Shown here: positions 44,227 to 52,312 of the stretch, in pieces
Position numbering within the stretch: the first letter of the stretch is position 1
How the letters are laid out: the number at the start of each line of letters is the position of its first letter
NCBI GenBank assembly: GCA_041821265.1
Contig: JBGUEQ010000007.1
Coordinates: 1 to 64,000, forward strand
Direction of reading: 5' to 3'
DNA length: 64,000 nt
Origin: Lachnotalea sp041821265
GTDB lineage: Bacteria > Bacillota > Clostridia > Lachnospirales > Lachnospiraceae
The notes under the pieces: generated by a model
What the model was told of the DNA's origin: nothing
The model's input: the letters and a program-made list of their open reading frames with translations, nothing else
The model's database searches: none
Program-made: the position numbers and the translations under genes

Positions 44227-44979
44227 ATGATATTTAATGAAGCGGAAGAACAAAATTTAATATCATTACAAAAAAAGCTTGCTAAAATGATGCGAATACA
44301 AAACAATGATTTGAATGAAACAGAATACAATTTGACTCAAATATTTAATGAAGTGATAAAGACGAAAGATAAACAAAAGGTATATCAGCTTATTTATGAA
44401 AAATTAAACGTTAAGACGTTATTTGAAAATGAGGAGATTTTAAATATTTTTAAAAATGAACACATTCTATTTATGATTTCCTTAGCAGAAAAGATGAATG
44501 AAGAAAAGTGTTTTGATTCAAAGAAATGCTTTTCTATGCTATATTCCTCCATTCAGCTAATACAAGTTGCACAAAGCAAAGCGGAAGTGATAACAATTGA
44601 AATAGCCACTGTATTTGAATATATAAAATGTATGGAGAAGCAAAACGAGAAATCCAGTCATTATTTAATTGTGTTGGTAAAAAAGTATGTTCAAAAAAGA
44701 TTAAATTGTAAAATATATATTGCAACAATGGCAGAAGAAATTGGAACAAATGCTAGCTATATATCCAGATTATTTCATGAAAAAGAGGGGTTAACAATAC
44801 AACAATATATATCTAGTGAAAGAATGAAACAAGCTAAAAAATTATTATGTTCTTCTGATTATACGAATGAAGAAATTAGTAGAACGCTTGGTTTTTCATC
44901 GTTGAGTTATTTTGGGAAAATTTTAAAAGAACATACGGGTATGACGCCAAATCAATATCGCCTTAGAGAAAGAATATAA
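44227..44979 (+). CDS. AraC-family transcriptional regulator
   Basis: 250 residues. The C-terminal 100 hold the two AraC helix-turn-helix motifs (KIYIATMAEEIGTNASYISRLFHEKEG and NEEISRTLGFSSLSYFGKILKEHTGMTPNQYR). The N-terminal 150 residues are helical, Lys/Glu-rich and of no recognised sensor type. GAGGTGA precedes the start, 9 bases after the GtrA gene. Likely regulator of the adjacent catabolic cluster, alongside the TetR protein. Confidence 0.85.
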   Translation: MIFNEAEEQNLISLQKKLAKMMRIQNNDLNETEYNLTQIFNEVIKTKDKQKVYQLIYEKLNVKTLFENEEILNIFKNEHILFMISLAEKMNEEKCFDSKKCFSMLYSSIQLIQVAQSKAEVITIEIATVFEYIKCMEKQNEKSSHYLIVLVKKYVQKRLNCKIYIATMAEEIGTNASYISRLFHEKEGLTIQQYISSERMKQAKKLLCSSDYTNEEISRTLGFSSLSYFGKILKEHTGMTPNQYRLRERI

Positions 44980-45328
44980 TGAGAACACAGATTGATTATG
45001 TCACCAACCGGCTTGTGAATGGATCATTAATCCTTTAACTCAATATGATGAAAAAATACAGTATCATTATATTTATCTCAAAGTTGCCTAAATTGTATCA
45101 TATTATGGCAACTTTTATGTTTTTTATGTACATTATTAATATTTTAGTATTTGAGAGAAATAAGTGAGAAAATGTCAAATAGGTAGATAATTGCTTGTGC
45201 TTTGTGAATGATAGTTAATGCAAAATGAAAAATGATTGAAATTCAATCGTAATAAAAATTGTGCATTTTGTCTTAAAAAGTTACTAAATATAACATAAAA
45301 ATTTACTGGAAAAAATTTTAAAAAGGTG
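44980..45328 (+). other. Intergenic region
   Basis: Contains a frame without start, near 45000-45090 (ACEWIINPLTQYDEKIQYHY, then IYLKVA and stop), perhaps a gene tail, then a terminator hairpin, then AT-rich DNA with nothing else recognisable up to the Rrf2 promoter. Confidence 0.3.
45080..45123 (+). terminator. Rho-independent terminator
   Basis: AAAGTTGCC (45080-45088) pairs perfectly with GGCAACTTT (45107-45115), followed by TATGTTTTTTA. It ends transcription from the AraC side. Confidence 0.65.
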
Positions 45329-45379
45329 TATAATTTCAATGTAGATATCAAATGTCCATAATGGATGTGTTATATCTAC
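45329..45379 (+). promoter_or_regulatory. Promoter -10 with adjoining 39-bp palindromic operator (Rrf2/YhgE operon)
   Basis: TATAAT at 45329-45334 is followed after 6 bases by an inverted repeat: the left arm GTAGATATCAAATGTCCAT (45341-45359) and right arm ATGGATGTGTTATATCTAC (45361-45379) match at 15 of 19 positions. It lies between the -10 and the Rrf2 start, where an autorepressor would block initiation. Rrf2 proteins bind such palindromes; the link is inferred from position. Confidence 0.65.
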
Positions 45380-45433
45380 GAAAGAATAGCATTGACCGTA
45401 TTTTGAGTTTAACTGAGACGCGTGGGAGGTGAA

Positions 45434-45916
45434 ATGTTGAAGCTTACAAAAGGATTTGAACAGGCAGCTTGTATTATTATTTTGCTTGCAACACAAGACC
45501 CAAATACACCATTGTCATCACAAGAAATTAACAATCGATTAAAGTGTTCTCCTACTTATTTAAAAAAGATTATGAGGAAATTGGTTGTATTCAAATTGAT
45601 TGATTCTGTTTCTGGCAATAATGGTGGTTTTACTTTGGCAAGACGTGCAGAAGATATTACTCTGTTACAAATAGTAGAAGCCTTGGAAGGACCAACAGAA
45701 ACGTATACCGATACAAAGCTTATCAGTGAAGTATTTAAAGAATTTCCTTTTATTACGGATCATGGGACTGCAATTTTACGAAATTCATTTGCACAAGCTG
45801 ATCAGCTATGGAGAGATTCACTAAAGAAAAAAACGGTTCATCAGCTGATTGTAGAAGCGTTAGGAGAAGAAAGACGTTATTTGTATAACTGGAATCAGCC
45901 GGCAGAAAAAGAGTAA
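45434..45916 (+). CDS. Rrf2-family transcriptional regulator lacking iron-sulfur cysteines
   Basis: 160 residues from the ATG at 45434 (GGGAGGTG upstream; GTG 45422 less likely). Winged helix: FEQAACIIILLATQ, LSSQEINNRLKCSPTYLKKIMRKL, SGNNGGFTLARRAEDITLLQIVEALEG. The region where IscR/NsrR carry three cysteines (TETYTDTKLISEVFKEF) has none, so it is a non-Fe-S member, like CymR-type or YwgB-type regulators. Directly precedes yhgE-like gene and is probably its autoregulated repressor. Confidence 0.85.
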   Translation: MLKLTKGFEQAACIIILLATQDPNTPLSSQEINNRLKCSPTYLKKIMRKLVVFKLIDSVSGNNGGFTLARRAEDITLLQIVEALEGPTETYTDTKLISEVFKEFPFITDHGTAILRNSFAQADQLWRDSLKKKTVHQLIVEALGEERRYLYNWNQPAEKE

Positions 45917-45940
45917 ACTAGAAAGTGATGGATTTGATTT

Positions 45941-48670
45941 ATGGAAATGATTAAAAAGGAATGGCAAGCAATATTTAAAAACAAAATTTTATTGATTTCT
46001 TTTGTTGTTGTCTCCTTTATTCCAATTTTATACGCTTCATTTTTCTTGAAATCCGTTTGGGATCCATATGGGAAGACAGGAGAATTACCAGTAGCAGTAG
46101 TAAATGAGGATAAAGAAGTTGAATACGAGGGAGAGACCTTAAACGTAGGGCAGGAACTCGTGGATCAACTTATGGAAGATGATAATTTAGATTGGCAATT
46201 TGTTTCAGCACAAGAAGCAGATCAGGGATTGAAAGATCAGGATTACTATATGATTGTTACAATTCCAGAAGACTTTTCAGCAAATGCTGCAACGGTAATG
46301 GATGATGATCCACAGAAAATGAACATCCAATATGAAACAAATGGTGGTTTAAATTACCTCGGTGAAGTAATCAGCGATGCGGCAATAAAACAATTAAAAA
46401 GCGAAGTTTCTCAAAAAGTAACGCAAGTATATGCAAAAGCAATTTTTAGCCAATTATCTGATATTGGAGATGGTTTTGCAGAGGCAGCAGATGGAGCAAC
46501 GCAACTTGATGATGGAGCAATAGAACTTGCTGATGGAGGAAAAACATTATCTGACGGACTAAATACCTTAGCAGAAGGTACGGTAACCTTTAGTGATGGA
46601 GAAGACACCTTCAGTGTAGGTCTTAACAAGTATTTAGAAGGTGTTTCAACCCTAGATGGTGGTCTTACTGATTTAAAAACAGGAGTGGATTCCTTAGGAG
46701 AGAAAGTACCTGATTTGGCCGACGGAGTAGATAAGTTGGATACAGGTAGTATTTCTTTGAAAAAAGGGGTTAAGTCTTATACTACTGGAGTAGCCTCCTT
46801 AGCAGAAGGAACCCAAACATTAGCAAGTAGCGGTAGCACATTGCAAACAGGCGTAACGACTCTAGTTACCGGCTTAAGTGACGGAATGACGCAATTACAA
46901 AGCGGAGCAGGACAGATTACTGCGGGTTTAACTGAAATGTCAGACCAACTTGGTGCTCAGATTGAAGGAAGTTCATCTAATCTTCAAACGTTGAGCCAAG
47001 GATTAGGAACGATTAATACTAGTTTACAGTCTTTAAGTGCATTGGCAACACAAATTAGTGATGCACAGTCTGGTGATACGCAAGTGAGTAGTGATTTTAC
47101 AGATGCAAATCAACAGGCAGCTAGTATTGAAACAAGTGTAAATCAGCTTAGTGATGAAATTAGTAATGCAGTAAGTGCAAATAGCGCATTAGATGGATTG
47201 ACCGATGAGCAAAAGCAGGCGATTGTTGATGCAGTTGCAGATGCAGTAAATCAAAGTTCAAATGTTAGTGCTATTCAAGGAGCAACCGAAAGTATTCAAA
47301 ATGATACAGCAAGCACGGATAATGTAGATGCAGATGAAAGCTCAAGCGCAATGACTACGCTAGCAACTAGCTTAGCATATCTTTCAGCACAGGCAAATGT
47401 AGCGCTGCCTGGAGCACAGACAGCAATTACAACACTATCAACAGGTCTTGTTTCAGTCAAAACTTCATTAGATGAACAACTTATACCAGGATCAACCCAA
47501 TTAGGAGGCGGATTAACCAATTTACAAAGTGGATTGACGACAGGGGCATCCACATTGAATGAAGGTTTAACGAGTTATATAGATGGAGTGAATGCAGTAA
47601 ATGAAGGTGTCAAAACGTTAGACAGCAATTCGGATGCATTAAATACGGGAGCGAAAGCTCTAAGTGCTGGTTTAAATGAATTAAATGATAACATACCTAC
47701 TTTGGAAGAAGGGGTGTCACTATTAGTAGATGGTACTACCGCAATCAAAGATGGAAGTAGCGAGTTAGTAGCGAATAGTTCCGCTTTGGCTGAAGGTCAA
47801 ACAAGTTTAGTGGATGCGTCTAATCAGTTGACAGATGGTTCTTCAGAGTTGGCGGATGGAGGAACTACATTATCAAACGGCTTAGTTACACTGACAGAAG
47901 GAAGTAGTGAACTTTCCACTGCATTAAGTGAAGGGTCACAACAAGTAAATGATGTTCATACATCGGATAAGACCGCTGAAATGATAGCAGAACCTGATGA
48001 AGTAACACAAGATAAATACAGTGATGTACCAAATTATGGTCATGCGTTGGCTCCATATGTACTTTCCTTAGCATTGTATGTAGGATGTTTAGTATTTAAC
48101 TTTATTTTCCCAATTAGAAAAATTGCTGTTAAAAGTAAATCTGCATTTGAGTGGTGGTTAAGTAAAGTATCAGTTGGTCTCGTTGCCGCTACGGCAATGG
48201 CTGTCATTGAAGCTGGTGTTATGATGCTTATTGGACTAGAACCACTATATGTATCCCAATACTTTGTTGTAGCATTGGTTACTGCATATGCATATATGTT
48301 TATTATTATGTTCCTTGCGATGGCATTTGATAATCCAGGAAGATTTGTTGCGATGGTATTATTGATATTACAGCTTGCAGGTTCAGGTGGAACATTCCCG
48401 ATGCCTTTGACGAATGATTTCTTTAATATGATTCACCCTTATCTGCCAATGACACACTCTATCTATGCATTTAGAGAGGCAATCAGTTCAGGTTTGGGAA
48501 CATCAACCTTTACAAATAATTCGAATATATTACTTGCATTAGCAATGGTATCTCTGATTTTATTATTAATCACAATGATTTTATTGAAAAAACATCATAA
48601 AGATGACGTTTCACAGTTAGATGATAATCAGAAATTATTGGATGATAATTATGAATACAAAACGATTTAA
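45941..48670 (+). CDS. YhgE/Pip-family membrane protein (ABC-2-like, repeat-rich ectodomain)
   Basis: 909 residues. One N-terminal helix (about 17-38) precedes a conserved Pip domain (AVVNEDKEVEYEGETLNVGQ, MIVTIPEDFSANAA). Residues about 180-680 are an extracellular low-complexity coiled region with many LxxGxxxLxDG-type repeats (DGAIELADGGKTLSDGLNTL, AEGTQTLASSG, SSELADGGTTLSNGL). The last 200 residues hold five to six helices with ABC-2 transporter character (MFLAMAFDNPGRFVAMVLLI, FPMPLTNDFFNMIHPYLPMT). Relatives include phage-infection protein Pip and EsaA-like secretion components. Function here unknown; likely a cell-envelope export or adhesion factor under Rrf2 control. Confidence 0.87.
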   Translation: MEMIKKEWQAIFKNKILLISFVVVSFIPILYASFFLKSVWDPYGKTGELPVAVVNEDKEVEYEGETLNVGQELVDQLMEDDNLDWQFVSAQEADQGLKDQDYYMIVTIPEDFSANAATVMDDDPQKMNIQYETNGGLNYLGEVISDAAIKQLKSEVSQKVTQVYAKAIFSQLSDIGDGFAEAADGATQLDDGAIELADGGKTLSDGLNTLAEGTVTFSDGEDTFSVGLNKYLEGVSTLDGGLTDLKTGVDSLGEKVPDLADGVDKLDTGSISLKKGVKSYTTGVASLAEGTQTLASSGSTLQTGVTTLVTGLSDGMTQLQSGAGQITAGLTEMSDQLGAQIEGSSSNLQTLSQGLGTINTSLQSLSALATQISDAQSGDTQVSSDFTDANQQAASIETSVNQLSDEISNAVSANSALDGLTDEQKQAIVDAVADAVNQSSNVSAIQGATESIQNDTASTDNVDADESSSAMTTLATSLAYLSAQANVALPGAQTAITTLSTGLVSVKTSLDEQLIPGSTQLGGGLTNLQSGLTTGASTLNEGLTSYIDGVNAVNEGVKTLDSNSDALNTGAKALSAGLNELNDNIPTLEEGVSLLVDGTTAIKDGSSELVANSSALAEGQTSLVDASNQLTDGSSELADGGTTLSNGLVTLTEGSSELSTALSEGSQQVNDVHTSDKTAEMIAEPDEVTQDKYSDVPNYGHALAPYVLSLALYVGCLVFNFIFPIRKIAVKSKSAFEWWLSKVSVGLVAATAMAVIEAGVMMLIGLEPLYVSQYFVVALVTAYAYMFIIMFLAMAFDNPGRFVAMVLLILQLAGSGGTFPMPLTNDFFNMIHPYLPMTHSIYAFREAISSGLGTSTFTNNSNILLALAMVSLILLLITMILLKKHHKDDVSQLDDNQKLLDDNYEYKTI

Positions 48671-48683
48671 TTGATTTATGGCA

Positions 48684-48718
48684 AAAGAAGAAAAGACGTA
48701 ACACTCTTTTCTTTTTTT
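48684..48718 (+). terminator. Terminator after the YhgE-like gene
   Basis: AAGAAAAGA at about 48688-48696 pairs with TCTTTTCTT, running into TTTTTT, with an 8-base loop. Confidence 0.7.
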
Positions 48719-48901
48719 GATGTTATTCAGATAACATAAATCATAATATTTTAAATAGCGTGCCATTATGTCTCGAATTGAGTAAATATATATTTTAATA
48801 AAAAAATACTAATAAGTTTAAAAATTAGAAAATAAATATCTATAACCAATAAAGATGTTTCGCATATAATGATATCATATTAAATCTATAAAGAGGTAGA
48901 T

Positions 48902-49522
48902 ATGGTTAATACGAATTATACTAAAAGCGTTGTACCCATGGGCTATGTACGAATTATACACACAGTTCCAGATGCACCTAATGTTGACATATATGCTAAT
49001 GACAAATTAATAGTTAAAAATCTTGCTTATGGCGATTATACAGATTATTTACCTATACAGGAAGGAACGTATAAAATATCACTTTATGCCACCGGAACTC
49101 AAAAATCCCCAGTGATATCAAATATGCTAACAGTTGATAATAATGCTATTTTAACAGTAGCGGCAGCTGGAACTCTTAAGGATATAGGGTTTCTAGTTAT
49201 TCATGATGCAAATGTACGTATCGAGCCAGATAAAGCAATGATACGATTTTTACATCTTTCCCCGAATGCACCAGCTGTAGATATTACATTGCCTGATGGA
49301 ACTGTTGTTTTCAGTAATGTTTCGTTTGAACACATTACGCTTTATATTGATGTTGTACCGATGGATTACACATTACAAGTTAAGGTAGCAGGAACAGATC
49401 AAGTCGTTCTTACAGTACCTAACGTTAATTTGGACAAAAATAAATATTATACTATTTATGCAATCGGTTTTGTAGGAGAACAGCCAGAACTAGAAGCATT
49501 ATTATTATTAGATGGTGAATAA
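48902..49522 (+). CDS. DUF4397 domain-containing protein
   Basis: 206 residues with two beta-rich DUF4397 modules: GYVRIIHTVPDAPNVDIYAND...YGDYTDYLPIQEGTYKISLY (about 17-60) and AMIRFLHLSPNAPAVDITLPDGTVVFSNVSF (about 118-148). There is no signal peptide, although most DUF4397 proteins in other phyla are exported; clostridial ones without a signal occur, possibly in the spore coat. AGAGGT precedes the start. Convergent with a DUF4489 gene. Role unknown. Confidence 0.8.
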   Translation: MVNTNYTKSVVPMGYVRIIHTVPDAPNVDIYANDKLIVKNLAYGDYTDYLPIQEGTYKISLYATGTQKSPVISNMLTVDNNAILTVAAAGTLKDIGFLVIHDANVRIEPDKAMIRFLHLSPNAPAVDITLPDGTVVFSNVSFEHITLYIDVVPMDYTLQVKVAGTDQVVLTVPNVNLDKNKYYTIYAIGFVGEQPELEALLLLDGE

Positions 49523-49529
49523 AAAGTAA

Positions 49530-49600
49530 TAGCATTATATTGCAACGCAACCAACATGTGGCATGAGCACGTCAGCGAGTAGACACTATGTTGTGTGATA
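49530..49600 (+). repeat. Second dispersed repeat family, partial copy
   Basis: TTGCAACGCAACCAACATGT and AGCACGTCAGCGAGTAGACACT parallel the right half of the copies at 60875-61012 and 29538-29680 (GCTACGCAA.CC.G.G, AG.ACGTCTGC...GACACTT). Divergent, therefore tentative. Confidence 0.4.
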
Positions 49601-49601
49601 T

Positions 49602-49643
49602 ATATAATTTAGGCTAGTCAATTTAGACTAGCCTAAATTATAT
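49602..49643. terminator. Perfect inverted repeat, bidirectional terminator candidate
   Basis: ATATAATTTAGGCTAGTC is exactly complementary to GACTAGCCTAAATTATAT (18-bp stem, 6-base loop). There is no T-run beyond the stem, but the A/T-rich stem base could serve as one. It lies downstream of the DUF4397 gene. Confidence 0.6.
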
Positions 49644-49962
49644 AACTTGAATTACAAAATCGGTGAACGTATATAGCAGATACAACCCATTTTTTAAGTA
49701 TAAAGACATATATATAATAGAAGAAATTATTGAAAATATTTTGGGGAAAACATAATGAAATGTATAAAATGATGTGATATAATTTTATTAGATTTGAAAT
49801 ATCGTGTAGATACGGTGGTCATAGATAAGAGGTATGATTCCGATTAAATAAAGAAATCACCTTCCATTATGATAGAGTGTTCTTGCTACGCTAACAAAGG
49901 AAGGTGATTCTAATTTATCATATTTTAAATTACGCTAGTTTAAATATAATTTAAATATAAAT
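49644..49962. other. Convergent intergenic region with a long-range hairpin
   Basis: AATCACCTTCC (49855-49865) and GGAAGGTGATT (49899-49909) are perfect 11-bp complements around a 33-base loop, located about 55 bases past the stop of the minus-strand DUF4489 gene, so probably its terminator. The rest is AT-rich; nothing else seen. Confidence 0.5.
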
Positions 49963-50445
49963 TCAACTTTCGTTACAAGTAATAGTTGCAGCTAATGTTG
50001 AATTTGTAAATGAAGCATATCCTAATTCAGCTACGATAAATTCTGCTGCACTAACGACTACAGTATACGTATAGCTGGCATCACAATAACAACCGGCATA
50101 ATCACAGTCAAAAACAAAAAATGATAATGGTTCATAGCCCACTGCAATTGGTCCAAATGTCCAAGGAGCTCCAATTGGTATTGGACTTTCTTGGTTATCA
50201 CATTGTTTGTATACTTGGAATTTTATCGTACCAGCTGTTATACCAAAGACATTAAAATTTGTTACGAAATCAAGTTTAATGCATGGATCTCTGTAATTCG
50301 CAGTATTTAATCTAAGAGTTGCAATTACAAGAGAATCACATCCTAATAGTCCAGAAGGTAACGTGATAAAAGGTAATGGTGTTGTCTGGGGTGTACCACT
50401 TTTTACTAAAGCTTGACAAGTATAGCCTGACGATGAACAACTCAT
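49963..50445 (-). CDS. DUF4489-like cysteine-rich protein
   Basis: 160 residues from the minus-strand ATG at 50445 (GGATGGAGG 7 bases upstream; a start six codons earlier overlaps that site). Cys-rich opening MSCSSSGYTCQALVKSG, then beta-strand segments with DPCIKLDFVTNFNVFGITAG, IKFQVYKQCDNQESPIPIG, WTFGPIAVG, FFVFDCDYAGCYCDASYTYTV and terminal ATITCNES. This order fits DUF4489 proteins of sporulating Clostridia, possibly spore-surface or secreted structural proteins. No signal peptide. It is the only intact minus-strand gene in the 49.5-52 kb stretch. Confidence 0.6.
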   Translation of the reverse strand: MSCSSSGYTCQALVKSGTPQTTPLPFITLPSGLLGCDSLVIATLRLNTANYRDPCIKLDFVTNFNVFGITAGTIKFQVYKQCDNQESPIPIGAPWTFGPIAVGYEPLSFFVFDCDYAGCYCDASYTYTVVVSAAEFIVAELGYASFTNSTLAATITCNES

Positions 50446-50544
50446 ATTAAAACCTCCATCCATTTAAAGGATAATATATTATATGGAAATTTTGATGATT
50501 CGTGAATAAATGTAAGATGTAAAGTTAAAATATAGTAGAAAAAA

Positions 50545-50667
50545 GAAAGGCATCCTTATGAAAAAGATTATGAATTAGCAAATTTTTATGCAGCGTTACT
50601 CAACTGGGAAGTAATATTTATCGATGAAGAATGGGCAAGTGTATACGCGCTAATTAGTAGAATATGA
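50545..50667 (+). pseudogene. VOC/glyoxalase-family remnant
   Basis: A frame running to TGA 50665-50667 encodes HPYEKDYELANFYAALLNWE then VIFIDEEWASVY. The 'ELANFYAALLxWE' pattern with a following acidic strand is the opening of VOC (glyoxalase/bleomycin-resistance) proteins. It ends after about 35 residues of homology. Its 3' end overlaps the end of the LysR remnant on the other strand, consistent with fused fragments. Confidence 0.5.
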
Positions 50668-51000
50668 AAGTTTTACCAAACTACCAATTTCAAGCTCATT
50701 TTGTACTGCTAGTTCAGGAAGAATGGCTAGTCCAAGTCCACTCAATACAGTTTGTTTGATTACATGAATACTCCCAGTCTCAAGAACTATTTTTGGAGAA
50801 ATACGGAATATAGATAAATCACTTTCAAACATAGTTCTATAACAGTAGCCGTGTCCTGTTAAAATCATAGGAGTATCATTAAAATCTTGAACAGATAAAG
50901 TCTTTTTCATAGCAAGAGGATGTTCAGGTGTAGATAAAACACATATAGATTCATCAATATGAAGAAAAGAAGTAGTTGAGTTATCAGTAATCGGATGAAC
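50650..51000 (-). pseudogene. LysR-type regulator remnant (C-terminal part)
   Basis: About 117 codons on the minus strand: VLSTPEHPLAMKKTLSVQDF, then PMILTGHGYCYRTMFE, IVLETGSIHVIKQTVLSGLGLAILPELAVQNEL. This is the last half of a LysR substrate-binding domain (the SVxDF and GLGLAILP motifs). The HTH domain and the first half of the effector domain are missing; homology stops at about 51000, exactly where a cupin fragment starts on the opposite strand. Confidence 0.65.
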
Positions 51001-51194
51001 TTTTCTATGTCATTGAAGGTGAATTTGAATTGGAAACGAAAGAAGGACTTACTAAAGTTGACGAAGGAGAATTTATTATAGTTCCACGAAAAACGATTCA
51101 TCGGCCTGTTGTTAATGAACTGACAGAATTTTTGATGATTGAATTAGATGGAACATTAAATAAAGAGAATAGTGGTGCATTATATGAAGATTAA
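50994..51194 (+). pseudogene. Cupin-domain protein remnant (C-terminal part)
   Basis: The frame encodes DELFYVIEGEFELETKEGLT, then KVDEGEFIIVPRKTIHRPVV and ends at TAA 51192-51194. It corresponds to the second cupin motif and following strands of a small Cupin_2 protein (about 115 residues normally). The first motif with the HxH metal ligands is missing, removed at the junction with the LysR remnant. Confidence 0.6.
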
Positions 51195-51290
51195 TAGTTC
51201 AAGGACGAAATAAATAATGACAGAATAGTGTATTTGTGAAAGCAGTCAAGTGTTAACTAAGATGATCAAGCAGAAAGGTGCAATATAAAT

Positions 51291-51392
51291 ATGAAAAAGA
51301 AAATATCTGAATTATCAATGGATGAATTTAAAACAACATTCCCCATAATTTTAAAAGAGTATAACACAAGTTATAAAGATTGGACAAGTTAG
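51291..51392 (+). pseudogene. GrpB-family protein N-terminal remnant
   Basis: 33 codons from an ATG: MKKKISELSMDEFKTTFPII then LKEYNTSYKDW and TAG. This is the standard opening of clostridial GrpB/UPF0157 nucleotidyltransferase-like proteins (LSLEELW.LFPI.L..HN..YK.WY). The conserved GSTAVxGL catalytic part is absent. A further short frame follows to about 51474 without recognisable homology. Confidence 0.5.
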
Positions 51393-51497
51393 ATTGCTCG
51401 TATGCTTAAAAAAACAAATTATAATAAGCGAGAGCTTTCGATTAAAGATATTGATAGACGTGGATTGCATTAGGATAAAAGAGAGATAGAAGTTACG

Positions 51498-51914
51498 TTG
51501 TATAATCAATCTTTAAGGGAGGAACTTAAAAGCGAATATAACATGTTGAAAGAGGTTCAAGGAAAAAATAGTTGTAAAATTTATGCTTATGACGCGGATC
51601 ATGGGGTATTAATTGAAGAGCGGATTATTCCAGGGATTATACTTAGACACGAGAAAAATGTAACAGTTCGTGTGAATCACTTTCTTAGAGTGTTTAGAGA
51701 TATTCATAAAACAATAGATAATGATCAAAATTTTGTAACATATTTGGATTGGCTCAAAAAAGCAGATACCTTTTGTATGATTTATAATCTGGATGAATCA
51801 TTAACAAATCATATGCATAAGACACGTTGTATAGGAGAAAATTTATTTTGCAAATATGATGATAGGGTGTTGTTACATGGTGATTTACATCATGACAATA
51901 TGATTTTGAATTAA
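51498..51914 (+). pseudogene. Aminoglycoside/hydroxyurea-type kinase remnant
   Basis: 138 codons from a TTG: SEYNMLKEVQGKNSCKIYAY, GVLIEERIIPG, VFRDIHKTID, and finally VLLHGDLHHDNMILN, immediately stopping. LLHGDLHHDN is the catalytic loop of the APH/choline-kinase fold (Asp as base), but the DFG-like metal motif (IDPKG) that should follow about 20 residues later is missing, as is the N-terminal lobe's start. Probably inactive. Confidence 0.6.
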
Positions 51915-52312
51915 AAAGAAAATATAATCTTTAAACTTATGATTTGAATTTAAAGATTTGACAGAGTATCGGAAAAAATTGTAATCTGAAGAGGTATGTA
52001 CAGAAGCTTTACATAGTAGGAAGGTTTTGAATAAATGAAAATAATTCAAATACAGTATAATGATGAGCAATGGGATAAAGCTATTAATATGTGCTCTGGG
52101 TAGTTTTTCTTGATTCTTACAGTTTATGTGCACCGTGTAGCGGGAACTATTAAAGTAAGGAATAGTTACGTTTGTTTTACTTATAAAATGAATCATTCTC
52201 TGGTACGGAGAGTCGATTCTACAATTTGTAGGTTGATTCTCCGTAACTCTACAATTAAAATTGAATCATAAGATGCATGCAGCTTTAGAACAGTTAACAA
52301 AGGAGAATCATA
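51915..52312 (+). other. Intergenic region with inverted repeat upstream of the XRE regulator
   Basis: TACGGAGAGTCGATTCTACAA at 52204 onward and TTGTAGGTTGATTCTCCGTA ending at 52245 form a 42-bp imperfect palindrome. It sits about 70 bases before the regulator's start and may be an operator or attenuator. A 21-codon frame at about 52036 (MKIIQIQYNDEQWDKAINM...) looks like another lost gene's N terminus. Confidence 0.45.

Noticed and set aside
46411..47553. Ser/Pro/Val-rich minus-strand frames inside the YhgE-like gene
   Set aside because: Low-complexity reverse frames produced by the repeated GDG/LS codons of the coding strand.
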